A stretch of DNA of 64,000 nucleotides from Pseudovibrio japonicus (GTDB lineage Bacteria; Pseudomonadota; Alphaproteobacteria; Rhizobiales; Stappiaceae): the NCBI RefSeq assembly GCF_014651595.1, contig NZ_BMXE01000002.1, positions 744,001 to 808,000 on the forward strand. The letters run 5' to 3'. Of the stretch, positions 8,977 through 16,928 are shown piece after piece (the stretch's first letter is position 1; each line of letters opens with the position of its first letter). A model generated the notes under the pieces. The model was given only the letters and a program-made list of their open reading frames with translations, did not search any database and was not told the origin of the DNA. The position numbers and the translations under genes are program-made.

Positions 8977-9282
8977 ATGCCTGCCATTCCAAATAATCAG
9001 AATTTCTTTATTGTTGACCTTCATTACACCGCGAGCTTCGATGAGATTGAGCCACTGCTGGATGCCCATGTGGAATTCCTGCGGGAGAACTATGATGCTG
9101 GGCGGTTTATTGCTTCAGGGGCGAAAGTCCCAAGAACAGGTGGCGTGATTGTCGCGACAGCTGAAACACGCGAAATGCTTGAAGAGCTCCTTACAAAAGA
9201 TCCGTTCCATCAGCATTCTGTTGCACGCTATACAGTGACGGAGTTCCGCCCATCCATGAAAGCAGCTCAACTCGAGGCGTGA
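8977..9282 (+). CDS. YciI-like domain protein
   Basis: The 101-residue protein fits the YciI family (small ferredoxin-like fold related to muconolactone isomerase): FFIVDLHYTASFDEIEPLLDAHVEFLRENYDAGRFIASGAK, with a conserved His before the LR helix, then GGVIVATAETREMLEELLTKDPFHQH and the closing strand YTVTEFRP. His at about 26 and an Asp in the DPF motif are the usual putative catalytic pair. The reaction is unknown for most members. It stands alone between xerD and tRNA-Leu. Confidence 0.82.
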   Translation: MPAIPNNQNFFIVDLHYTASFDEIEPLLDAHVEFLRENYDAGRFIASGAKVPRTGGVIVATAETREMLEELLTKDPFHQHSVARYTVTEFRPSMKAAQLEA

Positions 9283-9467
9283 GAGTGGCCTGCACCTTGG
9301 GTGCCTCAAATTAGTGAAGTAGAGCGCGAAAGGTGCGGGTGCTCTGCGGTGTCCGGATCTGTCAGGACTTTTGGACTTGTGGGAGATGACGCTCTTCGTG
9401 ATCGCTCGACGAAACACGCACGTGTGGCGTTGGACAAAGGCGTTTGAAATTTTCTGGTAAAGAAGAG

Positions 9468-9552
9468 TGGTGCCCCTGGCCAGACTCGAACTGGCACTTC
9501 CGAAGAAATCGGATTTTGAATCCGACGCGTCTACCAGTTCCGCCACAGGGGC
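9468..9552 (-). tRNA. tRNA-Leu (anticodon CAA)
   Basis: On the minus strand GCCCCTG and CAGGGGC form the acceptor stem, followed by a discriminator A and encoded CCA. The D arm has GGAACTGGTAGACGC, the anticodon stem TCGGA/TCCGA encloses TTCAAAA giving anticodon CAA, a long class II variable arm follows (TTCTTCGGAAG), and the T arm is GCCAGTTCGAGTCTGGC. All stems pair. There is no integrase or attachment-site duplicate beside it. Confidence 0.97.
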
Positions 9553-9613
9553 AACGGTTGGTATGGGGCGGAATATATCGAGATAGGGTGGGACGTCAAT
9601 ATTTTGATTCAGC

Positions 9614-9634
9614 TAACCACAGCAATTGTGGTTA
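9614..9634. repeat. Inverted repeat downstream of tRNA-Leu region
   Basis: TAACCACA and TGTGGTTA pair perfectly around a 5-base GCAAT loop, within the 260-bp gap before the DedA-type gene. There is no T-tract. It could be an operator or a minor hairpin. The rest of the gap is AT-rich with no recognisable gene. Confidence 0.35.
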
Positions 9635-9812
9635 AGTCTTCAGGCGTTTGCGGGTAACAAAGGCCATTAAGTCATATTTTTCACTAGTTCTTGTGTTTAA
9701 TTACAATGATTGGCATAGGAGTCCGGTGTGACGCTGGTATTGAGATTTTCCGTATTGTGAAGTGCACCGAATTTTTGTTTGAATGATTATGTGTTGGGAG
9801 CACCGATAACGT

Positions 9813-10391
9813 ATGCTGCGTCGCCTTTATGATTGGACACTTTCCCTTGCGGCTGGACCGCGGGCACCCCAAGCGCTGGGCGCTGTCGCCTTTGTCGAGA
9901 GTTCTGTTTTCCCACTTCCGCCAGACTTGCTTCTTATCCCGATGTGTGTGAGCAACCGCCAGCGCGCGTGGTTTTATGCTGCGCTGTGCACCGTGGCTTC
10001 CGTTCTGGGTGGGCTGCTAGGGTATCTCATTGGAGCCGTGCTGTTTGAGGAAGTTGCAAAGCCGATCCTCACGTTCTACGGCTATATGGACAAGTTCGAC
10101 CAGTTTGCGCAAATCTTTGCTGACTGGGGCTGGTGGTTTGTGTTTATCGCCGGTTTGACGCCGTTTCCGTACAAAGTAATCACTATTGCGAGTGGTGTTT
10201 TTGCTCTGAACCTTCCAGTGTTCATCGTAGCGAGCATCATTTCACGGGGGATCCGGTTTTTTGTTGTTGCCGGATTGCTGTACCTATTCGGACCAGCCAT
10301 TCGGGAGTTCATCGAAAAGCGGCTGGGGTTGATGTTCACTTTGTTTATGGTGCTGCTGATCGGTGGCTTTGCTGTAATTAAGTTTCTTTAA
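9813..10391 (+). CDS. DedA/YqaA family inner-membrane protein
   Basis: A 192-residue membrane protein of the SNARE-associated/DedA superfamily (YqaA branch), thought to act in lipid or small-molecule flipping and membrane homeostasis. It shows an early amphipathic region with FVESSVFPLPPDLLLIPM (conserved Glu and Pro), a glycine-rich helix GGLLGYLIGAVLFEE, the GLTPFPYKVITIASG re-entrant motif (conserved F-P-K) and a C-terminal Arg after SRGIRFF. GGGAG precedes the ATG at 9813. dsbB follows 108 bases later on the same strand. Confidence 0.88.
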   Translation: MLRRLYDWTLSLAAGPRAPQALGAVAFVESSVFPLPPDLLLIPMCVSNRQRAWFYAALCTVASVLGGLLGYLIGAVLFEEVAKPILTFYGYMDKFDQFAQIFADWGWWFVFIAGLTPFPYKVITIASGVFALNLPVFIVASIISRGIRFFVVAGLLYLFGPAIREFIEKRLGLMFTLFMVLLIGGFAVIKFL

Positions 10392-10499
10392 GGCGGCTGC
10401 GTTTCTCTGAGAACAAGGCAGCTGCTTTAATCTTTGTGGTGATGCGCATTTCGAGAGAGCCAAAGGGGCCGGGGGATGCGCAAGAGAGGTTAACTTGAA

Positions 10500-11027
10500 A
10501 TGGTAGGACGCTTTTTCGCTCTGCTTCTGAAAGACCCGCTCGCCTCTGGTGCTGTGCTTGTGACACTTGGAAGCGTTGTTGCTATTGCGATGGCTTGGGG
10601 GTTTCAGATCTTTGGCGGTTTCCAGCCATGTCCGTTGTGTCTGCTTCAGCGTAATCCGTATTACGCTGGTGTGGTGCTTGGATTGCTGGCTTGGTTTTTT
10701 GCGCGCAGTGAGAACCTGCGCTGGGTTGCTATCGTGGCGTTGCTGGTTGCGGCCGGCGGATTCCTGTATGGCGGCGGTGTTGGTATTTATCAGGCTGGTG
10801 CTGAGTGGGAATTTTGGATGGGTCCGAATGACTGTGCGGCTGGTGGCAGCATGGAGCTGGGATCAGCATCCAACATGCTGCAGAGCCTTTCCACCACCAA
10901 GGTTGTGAGCTGCTCTGTTGCACAGCTGCGCATCTTTGGCCTGTCGTTTGCGGGCCTCAACGTGATTTATGCTGCTGGCATGGTGTTTGTGACGCTGTGC
11001 GGTCTGGTGCTTCCGCGTAAGAGCTGA
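10500..11027 (+). CDS. dsbB: Disulfide bond formation protein DsbB
   Basis: Inner-membrane oxidase that re-oxidises DsbA and passes electrons to quinone. The 175-residue protein has four hydrophobic segments; the first periplasmic loop carries the CxxC pair in QPCPLCLLQR, and the second loop has an early Cys in MGPNDCAAGG and a second in KVVSCSVAQL, giving the two redox pairs of DsbB. Length is normal. AGAGAGG precedes the ATG. The unit ends at the bidirectional terminator shared with ppa. No dsbA is nearby. Confidence 0.9.
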   Translation: MVGRFFALLLKDPLASGAVLVTLGSVVAIAMAWGFQIFGGFQPCPLCLLQRNPYYAGVVLGLLAWFFARSENLRWVAIVALLVAAGGFLYGGGVGIYQAGAEWEFWMGPNDCAAGGSMELGSASNMLQSLSTTKVVSCSVAQLRIFGLSFAGLNVIYAAGMVFVTLCGLVLPRKS

Positions 11028-11047
11028 AGCTTCAGAATGAAGACATG

Positions 11048-11083
11048 AAAAAGCCCGGGGCTCTACGCAGCTCCGGGCTTTTT
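11048..11083. terminator. Bidirectional intrinsic terminator between dsbB and ppa
   Basis: A 15-bp stem (AAAAAGCCCGGGGCT with AGCTCCGGGCTTTTT, one G-T pair) closes a 6-base loop; plus-strand T-tracts follow to 11090 and the A-run gives U residues on the minus strand. It serves both convergent genes. Confidence 0.88.
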
Positions 11084-11107
11084 TGTTTTTAGCAAAGAGA
11101 GAAGGGC

Positions 11108-11644
11108 TTAGGCTTCTTCTTTGTTGTAGCGCTCGATGCTTTCTACGATCAGACGCTTAGCTTCGTCTGCGCCGTGAATGCCGGTGATCTTCACCCACTT
11201 GTTCGGCTCAAGGTCTTTGTAGTGCTCGAAGAAGTGCTCGATCTGCTTGATGGTGATTTCAGGCAGGTCTTCGATGTTGTGTACGGATTCGTAACGGCGG
11301 GTCAGCTTGGTGCTTGGAACAGCGATGATTTTCTCATCCTGACCGGACTCGTCTTCCATGACCAGAACGCCGATCGGACGGCAGCTCATGACAGCGCCTG
11401 GAACGATTGGGCGCTGGTTTACAACAACAACGTCGATTGGGTCGCCATCACCGCACAGGGTGTGTGGAACGAAGCCGTAGTTACCTGGGTAACGCATAGG
11501 TGTGTAGAGGAAGCGATCGACGTACATTGCGCCGGATTCTTTTTCCATCTCGTATTTAATCGGCTCACCGCCAACTGGAACTTCAATAATTACATTGATG
11601 TCCTCAGGTGGGTTTTTACCGACGGGAATACGATCGATACGCAT
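11108..11644 (-). CDS. ppa: Inorganic pyrophosphatase (family I)
   Basis: Hydrolyses pyrophosphate to phosphate and so drives biosynthetic reactions, in the cytoplasm. The 178-residue protein shows the family I signature [10 protein letters not shown] with its three metal-binding Asp residues, [18 protein letters not shown] near the N terminus, [12 protein letters not shown] and a late [13 protein letters not shown]. The length is typical of bacterial PPases. GGAG precedes the ATG at 11644. It is a single-gene unit ending at the shared terminator. Confidence 0.97.
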   Translation of the reverse strand: MRIDRIPVGKNPPEDINVIIEVPVGGEPIKYEMEKESGAMYVDRFLYTPMRYPGNYGFVPHTLCGDGDPIDVVVVNQRPIVPGAVMSCRPIGVLVMEDESGQDEKIIAVPSTKLTRRYESVHNIEDLPEITIKQIEHFFEHYKDLEPNKWVKITGIHGADEAKRLIVESIERYNKEEA

Positions 11645-11780
11645 TTAAGTATACTCCAATTTCATTTGCTGCCTGTATTACAGGGGCACCGGCGTCTTGC
11701 AAGATATATTTCGCCTGATTGGGTTGAGCATTTAGTTCAAACGATTCCGCGCGAATAACTCTGGGATAAAAGGGTGCTAT

Positions 11781-12377
11781 ATGTTGAAGAACTTTCAGCG
11801 GCTTATTGTTGCCATCTGCGGAATTTTCGTTTGCACCATGGCATTGGCTGAGAGTGTTTACTCCTCACTGGACCTAAGCGAGACCTGCGCGCTTCAGGAA
11901 ACGCCTGATCTTGTGGAGGGTGCTGCTGTGTGGATGTGTGAGGGATACAACGGCATTCCGGTTTATGTGGCGGAAGATGATTTGCGTTTCTTTGTCAGCT
12001 TTGGCGAGGCTGCGCATGAAGAGACTGCTGCGACACAAGGGCTGAGCCCATGGAATCGTCTTGGTTCCACCATCGAGTGGGTGCTTGAGGACGGGACGCC
12101 CGTGGCGACCATTGTGCGGTGGTATACGGATATTCCAGCAGACATCGCGGGCGAGGCTGTAGCCGATGCGGCTGGGTTTTATCGCGGGCAAGTGTTGGTG
12201 ATCACCCAGCTTGGGCAGGGCAAGACCTGTCATATCGGTTATGTGGATGCGCGTTCCAGCGAAAATGCCAATCAGCTGGCGCGGGATGCTGCCGGACTTC
12301 TGGCCGGAATATGGGATTGTAACAGCCAGCCAAAACTACTTGGAGGTGGTGGGCTGTCGCTTGGGCTCACTGATTAA
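11781..12377 (+). CDS. Secreted protein of unknown function
   Basis: A 198-residue protein with an N-terminal signal peptide (hydrophobic LIVAICGIFVCTMALAES, likely cut after the Ala-Leu-Ala). The mature part has Cys pairs (TCALQE, WMCEGY, KTCHIGY, WDCNSQ), a repeated pattern of short strands and a late ARSSENANQLARDAAG. The four Cys could form two disulfides. I do not recognise a named domain; similar secreted proteins occur in other alphaproteobacteria. AAAAGGG lies before the ATG. It is a lone gene divergent from ppa. Confidence 0.75.
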   Translation: MLKNFQRLIVAICGIFVCTMALAESVYSSLDLSETCALQETPDLVEGAAVWMCEGYNGIPVYVAEDDLRFFVSFGEAAHEETAATQGLSPWNRLGSTIEWVLEDGTPVATIVRWYTDIPADIAGEAVADAAGFYRGQVLVITQLGQGKTCHIGYVDARSSENANQLARDAAGLLAGIWDCNSQPKLLGGGGLSLGLTD

Positions 12378-12846
12378 GACCCAGTAATTTGCCGCAGCGT
12401 TAAGTTGTAAGGGGAAGCGGTTCGGTTCTACTTCAGCGCCGTGGTTACTGTGGCAAATGGGGGAGGGGTGAGCTCTTCACCAAAGCTCCGTAGAACCGAA
12501 CCTGCTTGGGCAACAACGATAATTTCGCTTGGGTTCGTGGCTCCTCAATGACCTAATTACGGCGAAATAGAGAAACTACTGTGACAATTTTAGCGTGTAC
12601 TCCTAATTTTGACGGAGGCATTCGCCACGTTACAAAAGTTGGCTGGCTTGCGTTATTTTTGGCTTTGCCGCAGGATGGACTGATTATGTGGTAAAATGCC
12701 TGTATCGATGGTTTCGTGTCCGTTGCGGGTTCTCTAGTTCACCCTGCGTGCCCGGCTGATAGCCTCGATGCAAATGCGGATGCGGAATGCGATCCTTCGC
12801 TTTTTGGCAGATGCGCAACCTCAGGATCAGAACGAGGGAGGCCTTC
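12378..12846. other. 469-bp gap holding a structured inverted repeat
   Basis: No open frame here has a ribosome site or family look. The first third holds the nested inverted repeat described separately (12415-12506). The rest is unremarkable sequence running into the DUF2794 start. A GGGAGG at about 12836 serves that gene. Confidence 0.5.
12415..12506. repeat. Nested inverted repeat, possible structured RNA
   Basis: GGTTCGGTTCTAC (12419-12431) is mirrored exactly by GTAGAACCGAACC (12490-12502); with one bulge the stem extends to AAGC/GCTT, about 17 pairs. Inside the 58-base loop, GGTGA and TCACC form a second hairpin around 12477. There is no T-tract, so it is not a plain terminator. It could be a small RNA or a mobile repeat relic; no second copy was seen in this window. 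Confidence 0.5.
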
Positions 12847-13251
12847 ATGAGTGAAGGGGATGATATTGCAATAGGGTCGGGGAGCGTTCGCTCTCTTGAT
12901 GGCGGTTCAAACAGCACTGCCGTTAAACGAAAACCGAACCTCCCGAAACCGATAATTGCTTTTCATCGAACGGAACTCGATCAGATCCTCAGGCTTTACG
13001 GGCGAATGGTTGCCAGTGGTGAGTGGCGTGATTACGCCATCGGCCACGGCACGGACAAAGCGATCTTCGCTATCTTCCGCCGCTCCAGCGAAATGCCTCT
13101 CTACAAAATTGAGAAAGACCCCAAGCTTGCGCGCAAGCAGGGCGCCTATTGTGTCGTTGGCACAGGCGGCGTGATCCTCAAGCGCGGCCACGATCTGGCA
13201 AACGTGCTCAAGGTGCTAGAAAAGAAAAAGCACCTGCGCGTGGTGGAGTGA
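12847..13251 (+). CDS. DUF2794 domain protein
   Basis: The 134-residue protein matches the alphaproteobacterial DUF2794 family: after a low-complexity N terminus come IIAFHRTELDQILRLYGRMV, GEWRDYAIGHGTDKAIFAIFRR, PLYKIEKDPKLARKQGAYCV and a C-terminal helix LKVLEKKKHLRVVE. The dense W-R-D-Y and F-RR-S motifs suggest nucleic-acid or ligand binding, but no function is established. I chose the ATG at 12847, which follows GGGAGG; an upstream in-frame ATG at 12787 would add 20 residues with no family look. Confidence 0.88.
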   Translation: MSEGDDIAIGSGSVRSLDGGSNSTAVKRKPNLPKPIIAFHRTELDQILRLYGRMVASGEWRDYAIGHGTDKAIFAIFRRSSEMPLYKIEKDPKLARKQGAYCVVGTGGVILKRGHDLANVLKVLEKKKHLRVVE

Positions 13252-13585
13252 GGGCTGCGGGACCGGCTGGCCGTTTGCCGCATATCTCCTGAGGGTATCG
13301 GCTGGTTTTCGGAAAGAGCTCCGTATGAGATTGCGCACGACAACACCAAAGCCCTGCCATCCTTAGTGGGCGCAAGCCTGTGAAAGACTGGAGTGCGGGA
13401 CTTTGCTGTTATTCGAGATGGTACGAAAAACAGGATGCACACGAGGCTACTCTTTGAACGAACGGTATCAGCAGAAAACTGAATAAGGCCGACCTGAAGT
13501 TTGAGCCCTTTGTGACCTGAATCAGTAGTTCACCAACCGACCGTCTCCTCTCGCTTCAGCAGCATTGTGGTGCTAATGCTCTATC
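13252..13585. other. 334-bp intergenic region with nothing recognised
   Basis: Short frames on both strands lack ribosome sites and family character. No palindrome, terminator or promoter of note was found. It separates DUF2794 from the ArsR-type gene. Confidence 0.5.
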
Positions 13586-14302
13586 ATGACAGTAGAACCC
13601 AGACTTGACATCATAGGCGCAGCGCTTGCAGACGTGAGCCGCACTCGCATCCTTTGCGAAATGATGGATGGGCGTGCGTATACCAACAAGGAGTTGGCCA
13701 GCGCGGCCGAGATTTCCGCTCAAACCGCGAGTGTACATCTCAAACAACTTCAAGCAGCTGGACTAACCTCTTCTATTCGGAGTGGTCGTTGCGTCTACCA
13801 CCGAATTGCAAGCGAAGACGTCGCAAGTGTGCTTGAGGCGTTGGCAAGCCTATCCCCTACCGATCATCTATACCGTGCCAAAAATCGATATTTGCCCGAA
13901 GCGAATACAATGCGAGCCCGCAGTTGCTATAACCACATTGCTGGCAGGCTGGGAGTGTTGATTACCAACCGTCTGATTGCTTTGGGCGTATTACGCATAC
14001 AGGGTGAAGTCGTTGAAATCGGTGCAATGGGAGAGGCGTTCTTTAGCAAATTGGAAATCGATGTACCAAACCTAAGTATATCTCTAAAACCTCCTTTGAA
14101 GCTGTGCCTAGACTGGACAGAGCGAAGGCAGCATATATCTGGGCCATTGGCGACAGCGCTTATGGAAAAAACCTTGAAAATGAACTGGCTTGAACGACGC
14201 ACGGGAAGCAGAGCACTTTTAATAACTGAACTCGGATACGAGGTGTTTGAGCACGATTTCGGCATTGCACGGGAGCTCATCGACGGCACTGATTATCCTT
14301 AA
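13586..14302 (+). CDS. ArsR-family winged-helix regulator with C-terminal domain
   Basis: A 238-residue transcription factor. Residues 1-85 are an ArsR-type winged helix: LADVSRTRILCEMMDG, recognition helix SAQTASVHLKQLQAAGL and wing SGRCVYHRI. The remaining 150 residues form the extra domain of the larger ArsR (YdfF-like) subgroup, with ARSCYNHIAGRLGVLITN, CLDWTERRQHISGPLATAL and a late ALLITELGYEVF. Cys occurs at SCY and at CLDWTE, so thiol or metal sensing is possible. The effector is unknown. The YqfO/CutA-like gene starts 82 bases later on the same strand and is the natural partner. Confidence 0.88.
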   Translation: MTVEPRLDIIGAALADVSRTRILCEMMDGRAYTNKELASAAEISAQTASVHLKQLQAAGLTSSIRSGRCVYHRIASEDVASVLEALASLSPTDHLYRAKNRYLPEANTMRARSCYNHIAGRLGVLITNRLIALGVLRIQGEVVEIGAMGEAFFSKLEIDVPNLSISLKPPLKLCLDWTERRQHISGPLATALMEKTLKMNWLERRTGSRALLITELGYEVFEHDFGIARELIDGTDYP

Positions 14303-14384
14303 CAGTTCGCCCACGAGCGAACCGTTTGGTCACACAAATATTTGAAAGTCAGATACTCCGAGTGTGAAGCAACCGGAGAATGAC

Positions 14385-14828
14385 ATGTCCCTTCCTAATC
14401 TCACCACAGAACGGTTTATCCCAGAGCACGGCTTTCGAATTACTACGCAAATCCCTACTCAAAGCGCACAGACAGTTGTGGAGTGCATTCTTAATGAAAC
14501 GCCACTCAAATACGGTGATTATGACAGCGTCACATTTCAAACGGCAACGGGAGTGCAGCAGTTCAGATCACTGGGTAGGGGCCGAAACACTGCGACCGAA
14601 ACTGTCGTAGAAGTGCCTTGTATTGAGCTCTCATTCTTTGTTTTAGACGATGATGCATTGGTGACTCGGGTTGTTGAAGCCATCTATTCTTCCCACCCGT
14701 ATGAAGAGCCCGTTGTGTTTGTTGAAGCATGTTTGCGAACACTGCACATTCGAGGCTTGGATGAAGATAATCCAAATAGATTCTGGAACTCATCGCCTGC
14801 AGATTGGGTTCCAGAAGAACATCGTTGA
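14385..14828 (+). CDS. YqfO/CutA-like (NIF3 inserted-domain) protein
   Basis: The 147-residue protein resembles the small ferredoxin-like domain found free as YqfO03/CutA relatives and inserted in NIF3 proteins. Key matches are ITTQIPTQSAQTVVECILNE, KYGDYDSVTFQTATG, FRSLGRG and the signature SSHPYEEPVV. The family's role is not settled; CutA proteins are linked to divalent metal tolerance. The start at ATG 14385 is preceded by CCGGAG, whereas a GTG at 14364 in the same frame has no such site. It follows an ArsR-type regulator and ends 13 bases before a hairpin. Confidence 0.82.
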   Translation: MSLPNLTTERFIPEHGFRITTQIPTQSAQTVVECILNETPLKYGDYDSVTFQTATGVQQFRSLGRGRNTATETVVEVPCIELSFFVLDDDALVTRVVEAIYSSHPYEEPVVFVEACLRTLHIRGLDEDNPNRFWNSSPADWVPEEHR

Positions 14829-14841
14829 TTGGTCTCCCACT

Positions 14842-14871
14842 AGCAGCAGTTGGCTTTGGCCGACTGCTGCT
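14842..14871 (+). terminator. Hairpin downstream of the YqfO/CutA-like gene
   Basis: AGCAGCAGTTGGC and GCCGACTGCTGCT form a 13-bp stem with one G-T pair and a TTTG loop. There is no clear T-tract after it, so it may pause or stabilise rather than terminate. The 233 bases from here to the CPBP gene hold nothing else. Confidence 0.5.
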
Positions 14872-15104
14872 TCCCATCCCAAAATCTATCTGAAACGACA
14901 ACAATCAGAAATAGTAAGAATGTTTTGACTCCGTCGCCCTAAGACAGATGAATGTTTGCAATGGTCACATTGCAACATGCTGCGCTTGCGAATACTAGCA
15001 ACACCTTAATGTTAGCTAAGAGCTCAAATAGACCATTGTGCCCGCAGGCTATGCCTGGCTCGCATTTACGACTTACCTGTTTGAACGACTATTTCCTTTT
15101 GACC

Positions 15105-15962
15105 CTACCTAGCTAGCATTGGGTAGGTGAAGAAGAGGATGTGGGTGAGGTTTACGAGGAAGTGGACGGCTATGGCGACTTCTATGCGGCCTGATTTCCA
15201 GAACGCTGCGCCGTAGAATAAGCCTGCGACGAAGGAGAAGGCGGCGTAAGGTAGGCCTCCATCCAGGTGGTAGTAGGCAAATGCCAGAGAGGAGAGCAGG
15301 AGCGCTGTTGCTCCGGCCCAGAGGCTGCCACCGAGCTTTTCCATGAGTTGCCCCATGATGAACTGACGGAAGATTGCTTCTTCAGCGACGCTGACGAACA
15401 GCAGGTTTGCGAAAATCCAGATGGGTAGGAAGGAGACCAGTTTGGGATCGAAGACTACTAGTCCTGCTACGTATGTGATGCCGATGAGAACGGCAGCTGT
15501 CGGGATGAAGAACAGCAGCGTTAGGCGCAGGCAGCGGAGCCATTCCTTTGCGGAGTTGACGCGCGGGGCTGCGAAGAGGAACAGCAGGAAGCCCAGAGCG
15601 GCCTTATCAAAATTCAGATAGAGTGAGTAAGGCACTGCATCTGCGTTGGTTTTCACGTCTGATAAGACTTGCAGATTGTAAAAACCAGGGACCATGTGGA
15701 TCATCACAAGGTGACCGGCGAGCAGTAACAGGCCTGCCATCAGGCAGAAGAGCCAGACTGGATGCTTTTGCGTAAAGAGGAAGGCGCTGACCACGGTCCA
15801 GCTGAGAACAAGCAGGAGACCGGTCCAGTCCAGCACGCCGGAGAGCATTGCCAGAACGAGCGCTACGCCGAATAAAATGAGTGGCACCCATCGATGCGCA
15901 GTCAACGGGACGCTTATGATGGCAAGGCCAAGCACGAGATATGCACTTAATGAGTACGTCAT
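15105..15962 (-). CDS. CPBP family intramembrane metalloprotease
   Basis: A polytopic membrane protein of the CPBP/type II CAAX protease (Abi) family, 285 residues with about eight hydrophobic segments. The three conserved active-site motifs are visible: EEAIFRQ (EExxxR), FAYYH (FxxxH) and HFLVNLTH (HxxxN/B). Family roles range from prenyl-protein processing to bacteriocin self-immunity; the substrate is unknown. I start at ATG 15962 so that translation begins just before the first membrane helix; an upstream frame from 16070 adds 36 residues with no membrane segment or ribosome site. Confidence 0.85.
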   Translation of the reverse strand: MTYSLSAYLVLGLAIISVPLTAHRWVPLILFGVALVLAMLSGVLDWTGLLLVLSWTVVSAFLFTQKHPVWLFCLMAGLLLLAGHLVMIHMVPGFYNLQVLSDVKTNADAVPYSLYLNFDKAALGFLLFLFAAPRVNSAKEWLRCLRLTLLFFIPTAAVLIGITYVAGLVVFDPKLVSFLPIWIFANLLFVSVAEEAIFRQFIMGQLMEKLGGSLWAGATALLLSSLAFAYYHLDGGLPYAAFSFVAGLFYGAAFWKSGRIEVAIAVHFLVNLTHILFFTYPMLAR

Positions 15963-16219
15963 ACTGAAACTTTGCGGCTTGTGCAGCTGGTGGAGCAGGC
16001 GAACTTTTTTGAAACTTTGAGGTAAAGCCGGCGCCAAGTCAAATGAGCAAGGTGCTCTGCGAGATGTCATGCTGGCAGAACGGGGCTTTGACTGGTGCTA
16101 AAGTGCGGATGACAAGGTTTGAGGGAGGAAGCATCGCCCGGTGGAGGATATTCGGGTTCACTTTCCGGGAGATGCTCATGTGTTTGATCTGGCAGATAGA
16201 GGGCCGGAAGCGCTATCCG

Positions 16220-16588
16220 TTACACCAGAATTTCGTTTTTCAGGCTGGTTACAAAGCCAACGGTGTCGTTGAACTCTGCTTCTGGCAGGTTGAAGGCGTT
16301 CAGTGTGGCTTTCAAGTGAGTGAGGAAGGCCTCCCAGTCGGCTTCCGTGATGCCCATGCCTGTGTGAGAGGTCACCATATCGCGGCCTGTGTAGTACATC
16401 GGGCCACCAGCGTTGTTTGCCAGATAATCAATCAGGAGCTGCTTTTCTCTTGCTATCCCGTCATCACCGCGGTGTTGCCAGAACCGGCCAAGCAGGTCGT
16501 CGTTCTGCAGGCGGGGGAGCAGGTCATTCACGACAGCTGCAATTGCGTCATAGCCGCCGAGGCGCTCGTATAATGTTTTGTCACTCAT
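16220..16588 (-). CDS. Group I truncated haemoglobin
   Basis: A 122-residue 2/2 globin. It starts TLYERLGGYDAIAAVVNDLL, the family N-terminal helix, continues with the PMYYTGRDM segment, and has the proximal His region TSHTGMGITEADWEAFLTHL. These match group I (TrHbN-like) globins, which bind oxygen and nitric oxide and often act in NO detoxification. The length is normal. The gene stands alone on minus. A site resembling an FNR/FixK half-site pair lies 63-76 bases before the start, consistent with low-oxygen control. Confidence 0.93.
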   Translation of the reverse strand: MSDKTLYERLGGYDAIAAVVNDLLPRLQNDDLLGRFWQHRGDDGIAREKQLLIDYLANNAGGPMYYTGRDMVTSHTGMGITEADWEAFLTHLKATLNAFNLPEAEFNDTVGFVTSLKNEILV

Positions 16589-16928
16589 GATTATGCCTTT
16601 TGTCCTAGGAGGTAAAAGACTGATGTTAAACGGGTTTTGGGTAATACTACTTGATCAATGTTAAGTTTATATCTGCTTGCTGGTAGGGTCGGATTGGTGG
16701 CTGTTAAGCGCTTGAAACTGCTGGTGTTTGGGAGGTGCCGCTGGGCCGCTTGATGCTGTGTCCGTGCGGAAATAGCCGCAGTTGGGGTTTTGTCGGTGCT
16801 ATGAGATTTGGGGATTGGTTTGGGCGGTCCGGGTTTATTAGTTTCTGATGGCGTGGTTGATCGGAGTTTTGGGCGTGATTGCGTTTGGGCTCACCATGAT
16901 TTTGACCTCATAAACCGAGAGAACTCAT
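16589..16928. other. 340-bp divergent intergenic region
   Basis: The gap separates the truncated haemoglobin (minus) from the DM13 gene (plus). Apart from the FNR-like site at 16651-16664 it is G/T-rich on plus with short frames that have no ribosome site or family look. No terminator or other palindrome was found. Confidence 0.5.
16651..16664. promoter_or_regulatory. FNR/FixK-like site upstream of truncated haemoglobin
   Basis: TTGAT, four bases, GTTAA matches the TTGAT-N4-ATCAA consensus at 8 of 10 positions. Its place 63-76 bases before the globin start suits an activator site. One imperfect match is weak evidence. Confidence 0.3.

Noticed and set aside
7954-9552. xerD and tRNA-Leu close together as an integration site
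   Set aside because: The xerD gene is in its normal chromosomal place next to aroK, the tRNA is intact and no duplicated tRNA 3' end or phage genes are seen.
12684-12917. A 77-codon minus frame over the DUF2794 start
   Set aside because: It overlaps a conserved gene start on the opposite strand and has no ribosome site or family look.
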